This document shows positions 39,609 to 49,989 of a stretch of 64,000 nucleotides of DNA, piece by piece. The stretch is taken from contig NZ_JAJIRP010000007.1 in NCBI RefSeq assembly GCF_025717555.1, forward strand, positions 186,001-250,000. Reading direction: 5' to 3'. The position numbers and the translations under genes were made by a program. This DNA is from Paucibacter sp. B2R-40. Lineage in GTDB: Bacteria > Pseudomonadota > Gammaproteobacteria > Burkholderiales > Burkholderiaceae_C. The first letter of the stretch is position 1. The number at the start of each line of letters is the position of its first letter. The notes under the pieces were generated by a model that saw only the letters and a program-made list of their open reading frames with translations, had not been told where the DNA came from and ran no database searches.

Positions 39609-40676
39609 CTATCGGATACACCTTTCGCAGGGCTTGGTGAAATGCCGCGCCGCCGCAAATGCAGGTGCGGTGCAAGGCTCCTCGCGGTATGCATCGCTGC
39701 CCGCATGCGCGGAGATGTGCTCGACAACCAGGCGCTGCAGCTTCGGTTGCTCCACCGCCAGCAGCAGGTGGCCGCCACGCTCAAAGGCGACCAAGCGCGA
39801 GTTCACGATATGCCGGCTCGCGAACTCGGCGTTGTGGAACAGCTGCAAGCCATCGTCCTTGGCGTGCAGGATGAGCGTAGGCGCACGGACCCCAGCAATA
39901 CGTTCATTGGGCATCGCGGCACGGTTGTCGAATACCGTGCCCGCAGCGCGGCGCGACACCGGGTTCATGAAGTCAATCACTTCGTCGGCAAGGCGGCGCT
40001 GCTCTGTGGTGAGGCTCTGGCTCACGGCCGGGCTTGCGCCCATCAGTTCCATGAACTGGCGCCGCAGCGCCTTCGTCATTGCCCAGTAGCGGAAGTCCTG
40101 CTGGAAGATTGCGGTCAGCATGCAGCCCTTATCGCTCGCCGCCGACTGTTCGGCCGCAGCAGACGCCGCGACCCCAGCAGACACCAGCGTCAGCGACGAC
40201 ACCCGCTCCGGGTGCAGCGCGGCGAAAAGCAAGGCAGAAGGGCCACCGTGCGACAGCGCCACCACGGCTACGCGCTTGATGCCGAGGTGATCGAGCAGAT
40301 GCACATAGGCGTGGGCTTGGTCGTCGAAGGTGGCGGCAGGCTTGAACGTTGAGCGCAGGTAGCCGAATCGGGATGGGGCAATCCAGCGCAGGATGGTGTC
40401 CTCGCCGAGTGCTGCGCGCGCCAGCAACTCGCCCTGGTCCCAGCCGCCACCACTGCCATGTACCAGCAGTACGGCTGTGGCGGCGTCCTGCCGGCCTCCT
40501 TGCACGAACTCGATGTCGCCCAACGGTGACGCGACTACTTGGCCCCGCGCGCCGATGCGTTCGTAGGCGTGACGCATGTCGCGCTGATAGGCGAACGTGA
40601 CCACCCCGGTGCAGAGGCACAGTAGCAAGGCCAAGCCAAACCAAGCAAGCATCGCCGGACGGTCGGTCATTGCCAT
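39609..40676 (-). CDS. alpha/beta hydrolase with N-terminal membrane anchor
   Basis: A 355-residue alpha/beta-fold hydrolase. An N-terminal hydrophobic segment (about residues 8-28; LAWFGLALLLCLCTGVVTFA) is followed by the hydrolase domain with the oxyanion motif LLVHGSGGGW and the nucleophile elbow VALSHGGPS, in which the first Gly of GxSxG is Ala. A later Asp (HAKDDGLQL) and His (RGGHLLLAVEQP) complete a catalytic triad. The substrate is unknown. Starts at 40676 and 40670 are both possible; a longer open frame runs into a short tandem repeat and is not favoured. Its context among mobile-element remnants suggests accessory DNA. Confidence 0.8.
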   Translation of the reverse strand: MAMTDRPAMLAWFGLALLLCLCTGVVTFAYQRDMRHAYERIGARGQVVASPLGDIEFVQGGRQDAATAVLLVHGSGGGWDQGELLARAALGEDTILRWIAPSRFGYLRSTFKPAATFDDQAHAYVHLLDHLGIKRVAVVALSHGGPSALLFAALHPERVSSLTLVSAGVAASAAAEQSAASDKGCMLTAIFQQDFRYWAMTKALRRQFMELMGASPAVSQSLTTEQRRLADEVIDFMNPVSRRAAGTVFDNRAAMPNERIAGVRAPTLILHAKDDGLQLFHNAEFASRHIVNSRLVAFERGGHLLLAVEQPKLQRLVVEHISAHAGSDAYREEPCTAPAFAAARHFTKPCERCIR

Positions 40677-40702
40677 ATCCCCGCATTTGCAATGACTGAA
40701 TC

Positions 40703-40750
40703 CTCGCATGCCCGCATACCCGCATACCCGCATGACCGCGTACCCGCGTG
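40703..40750. repeat. six 8-bp tandem repeats (CCCGCATA-like)
   Basis: Six consecutive 8-base units: CTCGCATG, CCCGCATA twice, CCCGCATG, ACCGCGTA and CCCGCGTG. They lie just upstream of the alpha/beta hydrolase start. A period of 8 cannot keep reading frame, so the array is not coding. Its position suggests that copy-number change could alter the upstream region. Confidence 0.75.
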
Positions 40751-41058
40751 CTGATCTGCGTCAACGGTGCACCTTCGATCTCGGCCGCACCTGGTCCCTT
40801 GGGTGCCTGTGCAACTTCACTGCGCGACCCTCCCACGCTTCTTGCCCAAGCGCTGGAGCATGGCTGGGCGAGATGTCCGGCGGCTACTCGAAGGCAGCGA
40901 TGGCTGATGGCCGAGAGCGTGAGTCACCCCGTCGCCTCCAACGCTTGCTTGACCTTGCAGTCCTACAGTCCGCTATGAGGCAGGATCAACCGATAAGAAG
41001 GATGCGGCCAGCGCACCGGCGCATCTTGATCAGCCCTCAAGTAGATAGGAGGTCAAAC

Positions 41059-41250
41059 AAGTGCAAGATCACCGGCCAAGAGGGAAGGTTCAAGCTCAAG
41101 GACATTTGGGCACTTCGTGTTCGACTTCAGATGGAGAACCTAGTGCTTGAATTCGCTCACTTCAATGTGGGCATCGACAGCAAGCTGCCCGGCTGCGGCC
41201 TCGCCAATTTGAAGGCCCGGGATGTTTTCCTCGGGGCTCAAGTTGCATAG
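41059..41250 (+). pseudogene. tyrosine-recombinase (integrase) remnant
   Basis: A plus-strand frame ends with GRFKLKDIWALRVRLQME, then LVLEFAHFNVGIDSKLPGC and GLANLKARDVFLGAQVA before a stop at 41250. This matches the N-terminal part of a common small tyrosine integrase (pattern KP.DIWA.R.RLQ....DLA.F..AIDSKLR.CDLV.L...DV). The catalytic C-terminal domain with the R-H-R-Y residues is missing, so it is a truncated, inactive copy. Codons before about 41059 in the same frame are not recognisable. Confidence 0.65.
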
Positions 41251-41477
41251 CAAACCATGGTGTTGCCGCCCAATACTCAGCACTAGCGCTTTGGCCCTGA
41301 TGCAACAGCAAGCATGGCTACTGGCTGGGTCGCCGAGCCCTGTGTTGCCCAAAGTCTACTTAAACAGTCAGCTTCCCGGGTCGGCTAGACTTTCCGCTGC
41401 TGCCGACGGTAGCCTGGAGTTTCGACTCATCTGTTTCGTGCCCTGCGGGACGCGATGTCGTGGCGCCCCGGCAGCAA
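41251..41477. other. short gap after integrase remnant
   Basis: No gene is supported between the integrase remnant and the membrane hydrolase; 40751-41058 is also without a recognisable gene. The stretch may be residual integrated DNA. Confidence 0.4.
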
Positions 41478-43361
41478 CTACTCCAACACCGAAGGGTGGA
41501 GACGCTCCGGCGCATAGGCGGCGAGCGGGCGCTGGAAGGGCAGGTGCAAGGCGGCACGTACCTGCAATACAGCCTCCGGGTCTAGGTCTCGGTCCGTATA
41601 CCGGCTGTGCGCGAAGCCCTTGGTTTCATCGAGCCGGATATCCCGGACCCAGGTACCAAATTGATGAGCGAGCGGTCCGCCGATAGGGTCGCCATCGATC
41701 AGTCCAGAATAAGGGAAATACAAATTCGTCCAGCGCGTGAGCGCGAACAGTCCGGCGTGATGGGGCACTTGGACCGAACGCTTTGCCGCCGGGTTTTGTT
41801 CGTCCACATAGGCATGGGTGAAGGTAAAGGCCCGGCGCTGCTCATCTGGCACCGGGCTCTTGATGGCCTCGGTTTGCGGCGGGCAGCTCGGGAATGAGCG
41901 ATCGCGAACGAGTTCCGCAAACTGGGTCTTCTCGTCCAGATTGAGTAGCCATTGCGCGTGGGTGAGTGGAGATCCTGCGCTCACGAAGTCGCTGACCAGC
42001 CAGTCGAAACCGTTGCGCCGATACTCGTTCCATGCGGCATGCTGCATAGGCTGCACGTTATCGGCGCTGACAGCAGCGGCAGCCCCGGCGCGCGGATTGA
42101 GCAGGTCTTCGAGCGCCCTCAGGGCGCGGCTGCTCGTTTTCGACTGCGCACCGTGGCGCCGTGAGCGCTGCGCCCAGGCATAGCTCAAGATGTCGTAGGC
42201 GATAACGCTGCCGAGGCTGTGCCCATAGACCATGATCCGCGAGTAGCGATGCTTGTCGTGCAAAGCGTCAAGCAACTGCATGCCGGCCTCTCGTATCTCC
42301 TGTCGCCGTGCGATGTTTTCTGGCCTGGGCTCGAGATAGCGTGCCGCATCGCCCGCATAGCCTACGATGAAATGGTCCCGCAAGGCCTTCAGACCGAGAG
42401 CGAGCAAAGCCGGCAAGGCGGCCAGCGAACCCAGGCCCAGTCCCGTGAGCCAGCCGGGCAGATCTTGCGTCATCAGCCAAGCGAAGGCCAGCAGCGCAGC
42501 CACGATGCTGGCCCTCAGCGCCCAGACCCAGTTGATCAAGGTGCGCGGGATTTTGTCCTTAGGCGAAGTCGCCAGTCGGAATATCCATCCGTACACCTGC
42601 GCCACTGTGGTGTCGCGGATCAGGTGGGCCCAATAGAGTTCGTAGACGTCCGTTGTCGGCCGCGTGCCTTCATTGCGGGGCACGGTCGCCATGCGCATTT
42701 CGAACAGCGTGGAGACGTAGTCGGGCTTGACGTGATGCAGTTCGCCGCCGTCTCGGTCGAACACGTTCAAGACGAATTGCCGAAGCAACTGGCCCGGGCG
42801 CTGCTCGCCAATTCCGTGCACGACGATCACGGCCTGGCGTTCGCGGCGGCGAACTTGCTCTGCCCGCGCCATCAATCGGGCTATCCGATTCAAAGCACTC
42901 TGCCAGGCTTTGACGCCGGCATGTGCTTCAGCGCAGTTGGCAAGCCCGCTAAGTACGATGCTGATTCGTGTGGATTGTCTGGACCGGGGCGTCAAGCTGA
43001 ACCTGATGCGCCTGTTTGCGAAGGGCGGGTCCAGCGTGACGAGCAACTCGAAGCGCGCGCCGGAGCTTGTTTGGCCCTTGCCGGTGGCACTTTCCTTGGC
43101 TGCGTCCTTCTCCACAGCCGGCCAAGCGAGAGAAGACACCTTGCCGCTCAGCGGCTCGCTGTATTCAATGCCTCTGCCGACAACGGTAGCGTGCGGCAAT
43201 CGAGCGAGCGCGGCCGGTTCGGGCTGCAACACCGAATCTTTGCCCAGCCAGTAAACCAGCACCTCGGGTCTAAACAGGTAATCGGCCACCTCGACGGAGC
43301 GGAAGGGCACAGTCAGTGAAACGCGAATCGATGAACGTTGAGGGGCATCGGATGGATTCAT
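41478..43361 (-). CDS. predicted membrane alpha/beta hydrolase with N-terminal SRPBCC-like domain
   Basis: A 627-residue protein of unclear family. Residues about 1-165 look like an SRPBCC/START-type domain (VPFRSVEVADYLFRPEVLVYWLG). A serine-hydrolase region follows: VIVVHGIGEQRPGQLLRQFV gives the oxyanion side, then two membrane segments (about 290-310 and 315-335, ASIVAALLAFAWLM and GLGSLAALPALLALGLKAL), then the nucleophile elbow VYGHSLGSVIAYDIL. The C-terminal part is large and unassigned. The enzyme could be a lipase-like or thioesterase-like protein of the inner membrane; no substrate is indicated. The ATG at 43361 is preferred over 43376, but neither has a good ribosome binding site. 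Confidence 0.7.
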   Translation of the reverse strand: MNPSDAPQRSSIRVSLTVPFRSVEVADYLFRPEVLVYWLGKDSVLQPEPAALARLPHATVVGRGIEYSEPLSGKVSSLAWPAVEKDAAKESATGKGQTSSGARFELLVTLDPPFANRRIRFSLTPRSRQSTRISIVLSGLANCAEAHAGVKAWQSALNRIARLMARAEQVRRRERQAVIVVHGIGEQRPGQLLRQFVLNVFDRDGGELHHVKPDYVSTLFEMRMATVPRNEGTRPTTDVYELYWAHLIRDTTVAQVYGWIFRLATSPKDKIPRTLINWVWALRASIVAALLAFAWLMTQDLPGWLTGLGLGSLAALPALLALGLKALRDHFIVGYAGDAARYLEPRPENIARRQEIREAGMQLLDALHDKHRYSRIMVYGHSLGSVIAYDILSYAWAQRSRRHGAQSKTSSRALRALEDLLNPRAGAAAAVSADNVQPMQHAAWNEYRRNGFDWLVSDFVSAGSPLTHAQWLLNLDEKTQFAELVRDRSFPSCPPQTEAIKSPVPDEQRRAFTFTHAYVDEQNPAAKRSVQVPHHAGLFALTRWTNLYFPYSGLIDGDPIGGPLAHQFGTWVRDIRLDETKGFAHSRYTDRDLDPEAVLQVRAALHLPFQRPLAAYAPERLHPSVLE

Positions 43362-43501
43362 GGCGCCTGCCTGCATTCGTGGACGCTGAAATGTTCGACA
43401 TCGGCAAATGTACAGACCCGGAACCCGAGACTGCCTGCTTGATCCAACTCAAACCATTTTGATGCCCGCCCGCTTGTGCCGTCCGTAGGGTCCAACGTCG
43501 C

Positions 43502-45400
43502 TCAGCGTGTCGAAAACACGTCGCTGAACCAGTCCCTGCCGCAGGGCTGGTTGATATCGGCTGTGCACTTCATCGTGCATTCGTTCGGCGCTGACGTACC
43601 GCTGAGCTTGTCACCGCCCCAGCACTGCCCCCCGAATTGCGTGCCAGCGTAGGCCAGCCCGGCTGCACGGGCCGCAGCCACGCAGGTGGCCGGGGTAGCG
43701 CCCGAGGGCATCAACATCACCGGTAGCATTCGGTTAGAGGCATCGGGGTCAGCGTAACAGCCAACTTTGCTGCTTGGGGCCGGCGCAGGCGGCAGCGTAG
43801 CGCCGGTGGCCCAAACGCTGTTGTGCCATTCGCCGCCGCAGGACTGCTGCTGGTTGGCGCTGCACACCGTGTTGCACAGCTTGTCGTCTTTTTCCTTCAG
43901 GTATTGCGCCGTGTTGCCCCCAAAACACTGGCCTTTGTACTGCAGACCGGCATAACGCAGGCCGCGGGCCCGGGCTGCGGCGACGCAACTGTCGCGGGTG
44001 GCGTTGGCCTGTTGGAGCATCACCGGCAAGGCGCGCTGCGGCTTGTCGGTGAAGCATCCCATGTACTGTGGAGCGGGCGAGGGAGTGGGTGTTAGACCGG
44101 TGGCATGGACGCCGTTCAGCCAGTCGCCGCCACACCATTCGCCGGCGGCAGCGGTACAAGCCTTCTTGCACAAACTGTCGTCCTTTTTGACATGGCCCAG
44201 CGTATTGCCTGCAAAACATTGCCTGCCAGCCTGCACGCCGGCATAGGCAAAGCCGCGCGCCTTGGCCGCTGCGATGCAACTGGCCGGGGTGGCGCCGCTG
44301 CTCATCAGCTGCACCGGCAGAGCGCGGGCTTCGTCGTCGGTGTAGCAGCCCACCCAGGTGTTGGCTACGCCGCCGGCTGATTGCACGATGGAGCCTCGCC
44401 CGCCCACTGCCACAAAGCTGCCGTTGCCATAGGCCACCGCGTGCAAATCGGCGTTGTTGGGCGCGCTGATCGCCGTCCAACTACTGATGCTGTTCTGAGC
44501 GCTGTACTGAATACTGCCGTAGCCCACTGCCACGCCGTAGCCGTCGCCGAAAGTGATGCCGGCTATGGGTGCATTGGCTGCTGCGGCGGCGGTGCTGCAG
44601 GCGCTGCCCGAGACGGTGACGCGCTTGCTGGTTAAGCCGCCGGCCCCGCTCTGCTCACCAGCGGCCACGGCGTTCTGGCCCAATTGGCGCCCCACTGCAG
44701 TGATGTTGCCGGTATAGCCGCAGGCCAACTTGGTCCAAGTCATGGCGTCAGTGGAACTGAGTACCAGTCCGGCCGAGCCCGTGATGACGAAGAACGGTGT
44801 GCTGCTGCCGTTCTGATCCAGCCCGGCCACGGCAAATAAGCTGGCGGAGGCTGGCACCGTCCCGGGCAAGGCCTGTTCAGTGAAAGGCAGCACCGGGCTG
44901 TTGGCCATCAGTACCTTGCGGCTGCTGCCTATGGCCACGAAGCGGGTACCGCCGTTGACCACCGGCCCGGCCGCGATGCCCTGCAGATCGGTGCCGGCCG
45001 AGACATTGTTGGCCGTCCAGGTGAGGCCGCGGTCGGTCGAGTGCAGCACGGTGCCGCCAAAGCCCACGGCGGCAAAGATGCGGCCGGCGCTGCCGTAAGT
45101 GATGCCGCGCAGCCTTTGCGTAATGCCCGAGGCCCGCTGCGTCCATGCCGTGCCGTCAGGCGAAGTCAGGATCGTGCCTTTGTTGCCCACCGCCACGAAC
45201 ATACCGTCGCCGAAGGCCACGCCGTCCAGATCTTCGACCGTGGGCGCGCTGCGGGTGCTCCAGCTTTGCGGTGGGCCACCGGCGTCGGCCAGCGTGGGTA
45301 GCGTCAAGACCAGCGCCAGAGCCAGTGCTCGCCGGCAAGTCCAAACCAAAGCGGCATCGTCAGCGGTGGCGGCGCAAGGATTGCCGAATCTGAATTGCAT
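43502..45400 (-). CDS. secreted protein with BNR-like propeller and three WSC domains
   Basis: A 632-residue exported protein. A signal peptide (about 1-40) is followed by a propeller-like region of repeats such as DGVAFGDGMFVAVGNKGTI and GVAYG..FVAVGGRGSI (about 50-345). Three WSC domains then follow (about 348-440, 446-537, 546-632), each with the Cys pattern VGC(Y/F)TD...ALPV, TPASC..AAxxxG, Q.GGQCF.GN and C...C....CGG(D/E)W. WSC domains bind carbohydrate and are commonest in fungi, so their bacterial use in surface or polysaccharide binding is inferred. Nine or more conserved Cys pairs imply disulfides. GAGG lies eight bases before the ATG. No anchor or PEP-CTERM is present. Confidence 0.85.
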   Translation of the reverse strand: MQFRFGNPCAATADDAALVWTCRRALALALVLTLPTLADAGGPPQSWSTRSAPTVEDLDGVAFGDGMFVAVGNKGTILTSPDGTAWTQRASGITQRLRGITYGSAGRIFAAVGFGGTVLHSTDRGLTWTANNVSAGTDLQGIAAGPVVNGGTRFVAIGSSRKVLMANSPVLPFTEQALPGTVPASASLFAVAGLDQNGSSTPFFVITGSAGLVLSSTDAMTWTKLACGYTGNITAVGRQLGQNAVAAGEQSGAGGLTSKRVTVSGSACSTAAAAANAPIAGITFGDGYGVAVGYGSIQYSAQNSISSWTAISAPNNADLHAVAYGNGSFVAVGGRGSIVQSAGGVANTWVGCYTDDEARALPVQLMSSGATPASCIAAAKARGFAYAGVQAGRQCFAGNTLGHVKKDDSLCKKACTAAAGEWCGGDWLNGVHATGLTPTPSPAPQYMGCFTDKPQRALPVMLQQANATRDSCVAAARARGLRYAGLQYKGQCFGGNTAQYLKEKDDKLCNTVCSANQQQSCGGEWHNSVWATGATLPPAPAPSSKVGCYADPDASNRMLPVMLMPSGATPATCVAAARAAGLAYAGTQFGGQCWGGDKLSGTSAPNECTMKCTADINQPCGRDWFSDVFSTR

Positions 45401-45934
45401 GTTGGAGTCCTCGAATATGCCTTTTGGTCGCCTGGTACCCGCAGCAATTGCGGCGCGGACCCGCTGCCCGGGGTATGAATTCGTTCATGTTCGGTTGCGC
45501 ATCAGCCGGCGACATTGACGCAACGCAATGCGCTGGAAAGCTCTCCTTGTTCACGCCGTAGCAGTGGGGCTTCGAATGCGAAAGCACAAGTTGACTTGGC
45601 AAGAGTCGTCAGCGGCCTGCCGAGCCGCAGGCGCGTGCCGGGCCGCATCGCTGTGTTCCTGCGCATAGTTGCCTTCGCATCGATGGCGCGTGTCTTCACC
45701 TTGGTCGCCCATGGCTGCGCAGACTTCGGTCCGGTCACCCTGCAAAAGCGCGTTGTCTCGGTGACATCATTGACGCTACCCATTCATCGCCGCCAGCCGG
45801 GCCCGCGAAGTCGCGGAATAAGTTCATGTCGTGCAGCGCTTCGGCCATGCCTGTTCACTTAGATTGAACTACTGCTGCATGCAGTGATGCCGCAGCATCA
45901 CCTCCAGCTCATACGGCTGCAAGCTGCCTACTCA
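45401..45934. other. intergenic, no recognisable gene
   Basis: About 534 bp between the WSC-domain gene and the flavodoxin gene. Frames on both strands are open but not convincing. A perfect hairpin GTGATGC/GCATCAC at 45884-45901 lies just past the flavodoxin stop and could be a weak terminator without a T run. Confidence 0.4.
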
Positions 45935-46498
45935 TTAGGCAGAGTGAGCCTTGGGCCCCAGCCCTGCAGTCTTCAGAAACTGATCGACATCTGCTTCCAG
46001 TTGCTGCCAATCGGTGTATTCGTGGTCATGGCTGCTGTCGCTGGACTGCCCATGGTGGCTCGCGATCAAGCGCATCATCGCGCGCTTGAAGTAGTCGTAT
46101 TGCGTGTATCTCAGCGCGCCGGCAACGCAGCGCGTCAGCAGTGGCTGCAAGTCGCACTGCTGCATGAAGTGAGCGGCGGCCTGTTGGGCTTCCTTGCGGC
46201 TCTCGGCATCGGGCATAGCAGCGCTCAGGGAGACAGAGAAGAAGGCGATCGGCAGCGTCTTCAACCATGCCTGATTCGATTTCAGGAAATGCGCCAGCGA
46301 ACTCTGATGCCGGTCGAGGTGCAAAGATCCGCAGGCAATCACGGCCATTTGAAAAGGCTGTACCTGATCGGCGGCAGCGCTGGCCGTGTCAAGCAGGTCA
46401 GCCTGATGGCCGCGAATGCGCACGCGCTCAGCGATGAATTCGGCCACTTTGCGGGTCTGGCCTTCGGTGGTGCCATAGGCGATCAGGATGGGCAGCAT
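45935..46498 (-). CDS. flavodoxin-domain protein (HemG-like)
   Basis: A 187-residue flavodoxin-fold protein. The FMN phosphate loop is at the start (ILIAYGTTEGQTRKVAEFIA). Other blocks match the HemG/protoporphyrinogen-oxidase-like flavodoxin group: ACGSLHLDRHQSSLAHFL, and ALRYTQYDYFKRAMMRLIA. True HemG oxidises protoporphyrinogen IX with a quinone; this one carries a longer His-rich end and may instead be a stress or electron-transfer flavoprotein. The ATG at 46498 has AAAGGAA eight bases upstream; a long upstream extension of the frame is non-coding. It lies just downstream of the AmmeMemoRadiSam genes on the same strand. Confidence 0.82.
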   Translation of the reverse strand: MLPILIAYGTTEGQTRKVAEFIAERVRIRGHQADLLDTASAAADQVQPFQMAVIACGSLHLDRHQSSLAHFLKSNQAWLKTLPIAFFSVSLSAAMPDAESRKEAQQAAAHFMQQCDLQPLLTRCVAGALRYTQYDYFKRAMMRLIASHHGQSSDSSHDHEYTDWQQLEADVDQFLKTAGLGPKAHSA

Positions 46499-46670
46499 GT
46501 CAGTTTTCCTTTCAGTGAGTCGGTGATAAAGGGATTCAACTTTGCGGCCAGGCATCGCCCGACCCCCTATGGGCAAACAAGAAAAATTCGACCGTGCGGC
46601 CAGCACTTGATCTCCTGTTTGCCTCGTAACAGCTAGGCGCCAAGCCGCGATGGCCAGCCACAACCCAGGC

Positions 46671-47809
<1,139 letters not shown>

Positions 47810-47813
<4 letters not shown>

Positions 47814-49249
47814 GATGCGACACCGTCGGCATGGGCTAACTGTTTGAAACAGCGCACCTGGTAGCGCGACAGTCGCAGATCAGCGGCCCAGAAGTCTGGT
47901 GGCAGACCGGCCTTGTGTTTGAGTGCGGCCAGAAACTGCGCGGGTTGCGGGCATTGCTCCCAGACTTGCGGTAACAAGGTCGCTTGTCTGCCTTGCCAGG
48001 CCAGAATCAAGCCGTCAACGCCGGGACGCAAGGCGGCCACGGCCTCGGCTTCGCTCTGGACCCGCATCGGCTCGGCCGCTCCCAGCAGCGACACCTCCAC
48101 CTGCAAGCCTGGCCATTCCTCGGCTTGCAGCGGCGCGAAGCGGCGGTCGCAAAACGCGGCGGCAATAGCATTGGCGCGCACATCCTCAATCAAGGGTCGT
48201 CGCGCCTGCAAGCTGCCCACGCAGCCGCGCAGATGGCCCTGAGCATCATGCAGGCTGACGAAGCTCGCACCTGGGCGAGCAAGCGCCGGGTGAGCGTCAT
48301 CATCCAGCGCTGGCAGGCTCGGCAGGCCCAGGCCAACGCCAAGACGGTGCGCGATGGTCTGGCGCGCAACGGCCAACAGCAGCTTGCCCAAGCCCTGATC
48401 GTTGGACCGCATTTGCTCGCCTTCCAGCAAGTCGCCAGCGACGGGGGCGGCTTCGAAAACGATCGACGCGTAGCCGACCACGCGTCGATGGTCGCCGCCC
48501 TGGATATCGCCGGAATTGCGCTGCCGCAGCAGACGCGCTTGCAGACCATGCCTTGCCGCCACTGCCAGCGCGCCATTGAGTGGCGCCGCGCCGCAGGCCT
48601 CCTCGCCGCTCAAATCGGTGGCGAAATGAAGAATGCGCTCGACCGTGACCTGATCTCGCGCCTGAGCCTCCCCGTATGTCAAGAAATGCGACAGGTCGCT
48701 GCTGATCAGGATCAGCGTTTCGTCCCCGCCCCAGACGCGCTCCAGCACCTCGGCCACTTGCGCCGGGCCGGCGCCGCCAACCAGCAAGGGCAGCAACTCG
48801 AAGCCATCTCCGAGCACGCTTTGCAAAAAGGGCAGCTGCACCTCCAGTGAGTGCTCCTGAGCATGCGGCAGGTCTAGCCATTCGACTTGCGGCAAGTCCT
48901 TCAGCCCTGCCATAACTTCCAGATCAAGAGGTATGCGACCGAGCGGTGTCTCGAATGCGCCGACCGTCGGCGCGGCCAAGCCGCGGACCGGCACACGATG
49001 CGCGGGGCCAAGCAATACCACCCGCTCGATTTGCTTGCGCCAGCGGCGCAAGCAGGCAAATGCCGCTGCCGCCACCTCGCCAGAATAGACATAGCCGGCA
49101 TGCGGCACCAGCAGCATTTTGGGGCACCGTTGCGAGCTGTTCGACGGGCTGGCAGCGACCAACTGGCGATCCAGCAGGCCACGCAAGTCTTGCGGCTCGG
49201 CGGGATAGAAATAGCCGCTTTGGGTCGCAGGACGAGTGCTTGTGTTCAT
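47810..49249 (-). CDS. AmmeMemoRadiSam MEMO-AMMECR1 fusion protein
   Basis: A 479-residue fusion of a MEMO1-family domain (about 8-275) and an AMMECR1 domain (about 300-470). The MEMO part has the metal-site signature LLVPHAGYVYSGEVAAAAF, the Cys/His-rich relatives of class III extradiol dioxygenases, and SSDLSHFLTY. The AMMECR1 part has FVSLHDAQGHLRGCVGSLQA and FCDRRFAPLQAEEWPGLQVE. Its partner AmrS overlaps at the 3' end. The reaction of either domain is not known; the fold suggests a metal-dependent enzyme acting with the radical SAM protein. GAGGAG lies five bases before the ATG at 49249. It is divergent from the universal stress protein gene. Confidence 0.92.
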
Positions 49250-49491
49250 CGCAGCTCCTCGGCAGTAGGTGGTCTTCAATGCTAGGCCGAAGCGCAGCGC
49301 CGAACTTGAGCGAGCGCAACTGTTCTGTGTGCGTGACTGCGCCTTGTGTTCGTCGGCGTGCGGCGGGCTAGGTCGAGGCAGTCAGCCGAACTGCCCAACG
49401 TTGCGCCGGCTCAATGCAGACAAACCTTTTTTGGGCAAGCTGCTTGCAGTGTTGGTCGATGGGCTATTGGCAGGCTGTGAAGGAGATCGTT

Positions 49492-49920
49492 ATGTTGAAA
49501 CTATTGATTGCGATAGATGGCTCTGAAACATCGATGCACGCCATTGATGCCGTAGGCAAGCTGGCGCAGGCTACGGTGTCCTTGGAAGTTCTGCTGCTCA
49601 ATGTGCGAGACGGCCCGGTCTATTACGGCGAGCTGACGGCCTTGAGTGCCGACGATATCGAGGCGGCTCAGCTCAAGCGCCAAGACCAACTGCTGACGCA
49701 AGCGAAGGATAGGGCCAAGGAATGTGGTCTGGTGGTGCGCGACTGTCTGCGTTCGGAGGGACTGCCTGCCCCGGAGATCGTTCGATTTGCTGAAGAACAT
49801 CAGGTTGACCAGATCGTGCTGGGTACACGCGGCATGAGCGCAATCGGCAGCCTGTTGATCGGCTCGGTCGCACAGCGCGTTGTTCACTTGGCGACCGTGC
49901 CGGTCCTGTTGATCAAGTGA
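49492..49920 (+). CDS. universal stress protein (UspA family)
   Basis: A 142-residue UspA-family protein with the N-terminal ILIDGS-like start (LLIAIDGSETSMHAIDAV) and the ATP-binding motif G-x2-G-x9-GS in LGTRGMSAIGSLLIGSVAQR. It ends VPVLLIK, which is typical. UspA proteins bind ATP or other nucleotides and help survival under stress, low oxygen or growth arrest. AGGAG lies six bases before the ATG at 49492. It is followed after 69 bp by a CBS-domain protein on the same strand, with which it probably shares a transcript. A decayed second Usp fragment lies 1.8 kb further on. Confidence 0.92.
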   Translation: MLKLLIAIDGSETSMHAIDAVGKLAQATVSLEVLLLNVRDGPVYYGELTALSADDIEAAQLKRQDQLLTQAKDRAKECGLVVRDCLRSEGLPAPEIVRFAEEHQVDQIVLGTRGMSAIGSLLIGSVAQRVVHLATVPVLLIK

Positions 49921-49989
49921 GCGTCATTGATTGGCCGATCGTCCTAGTTAAGACCATCAATTGGAGCTAGCTCTGCAGGGCTGAAAAAT

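Noticed and set aside
45884-45901. Hairpin as a terminator of the flavodoxin gene
   Set aside because: The stem is only 7 bp and no T run follows on the minus strand.
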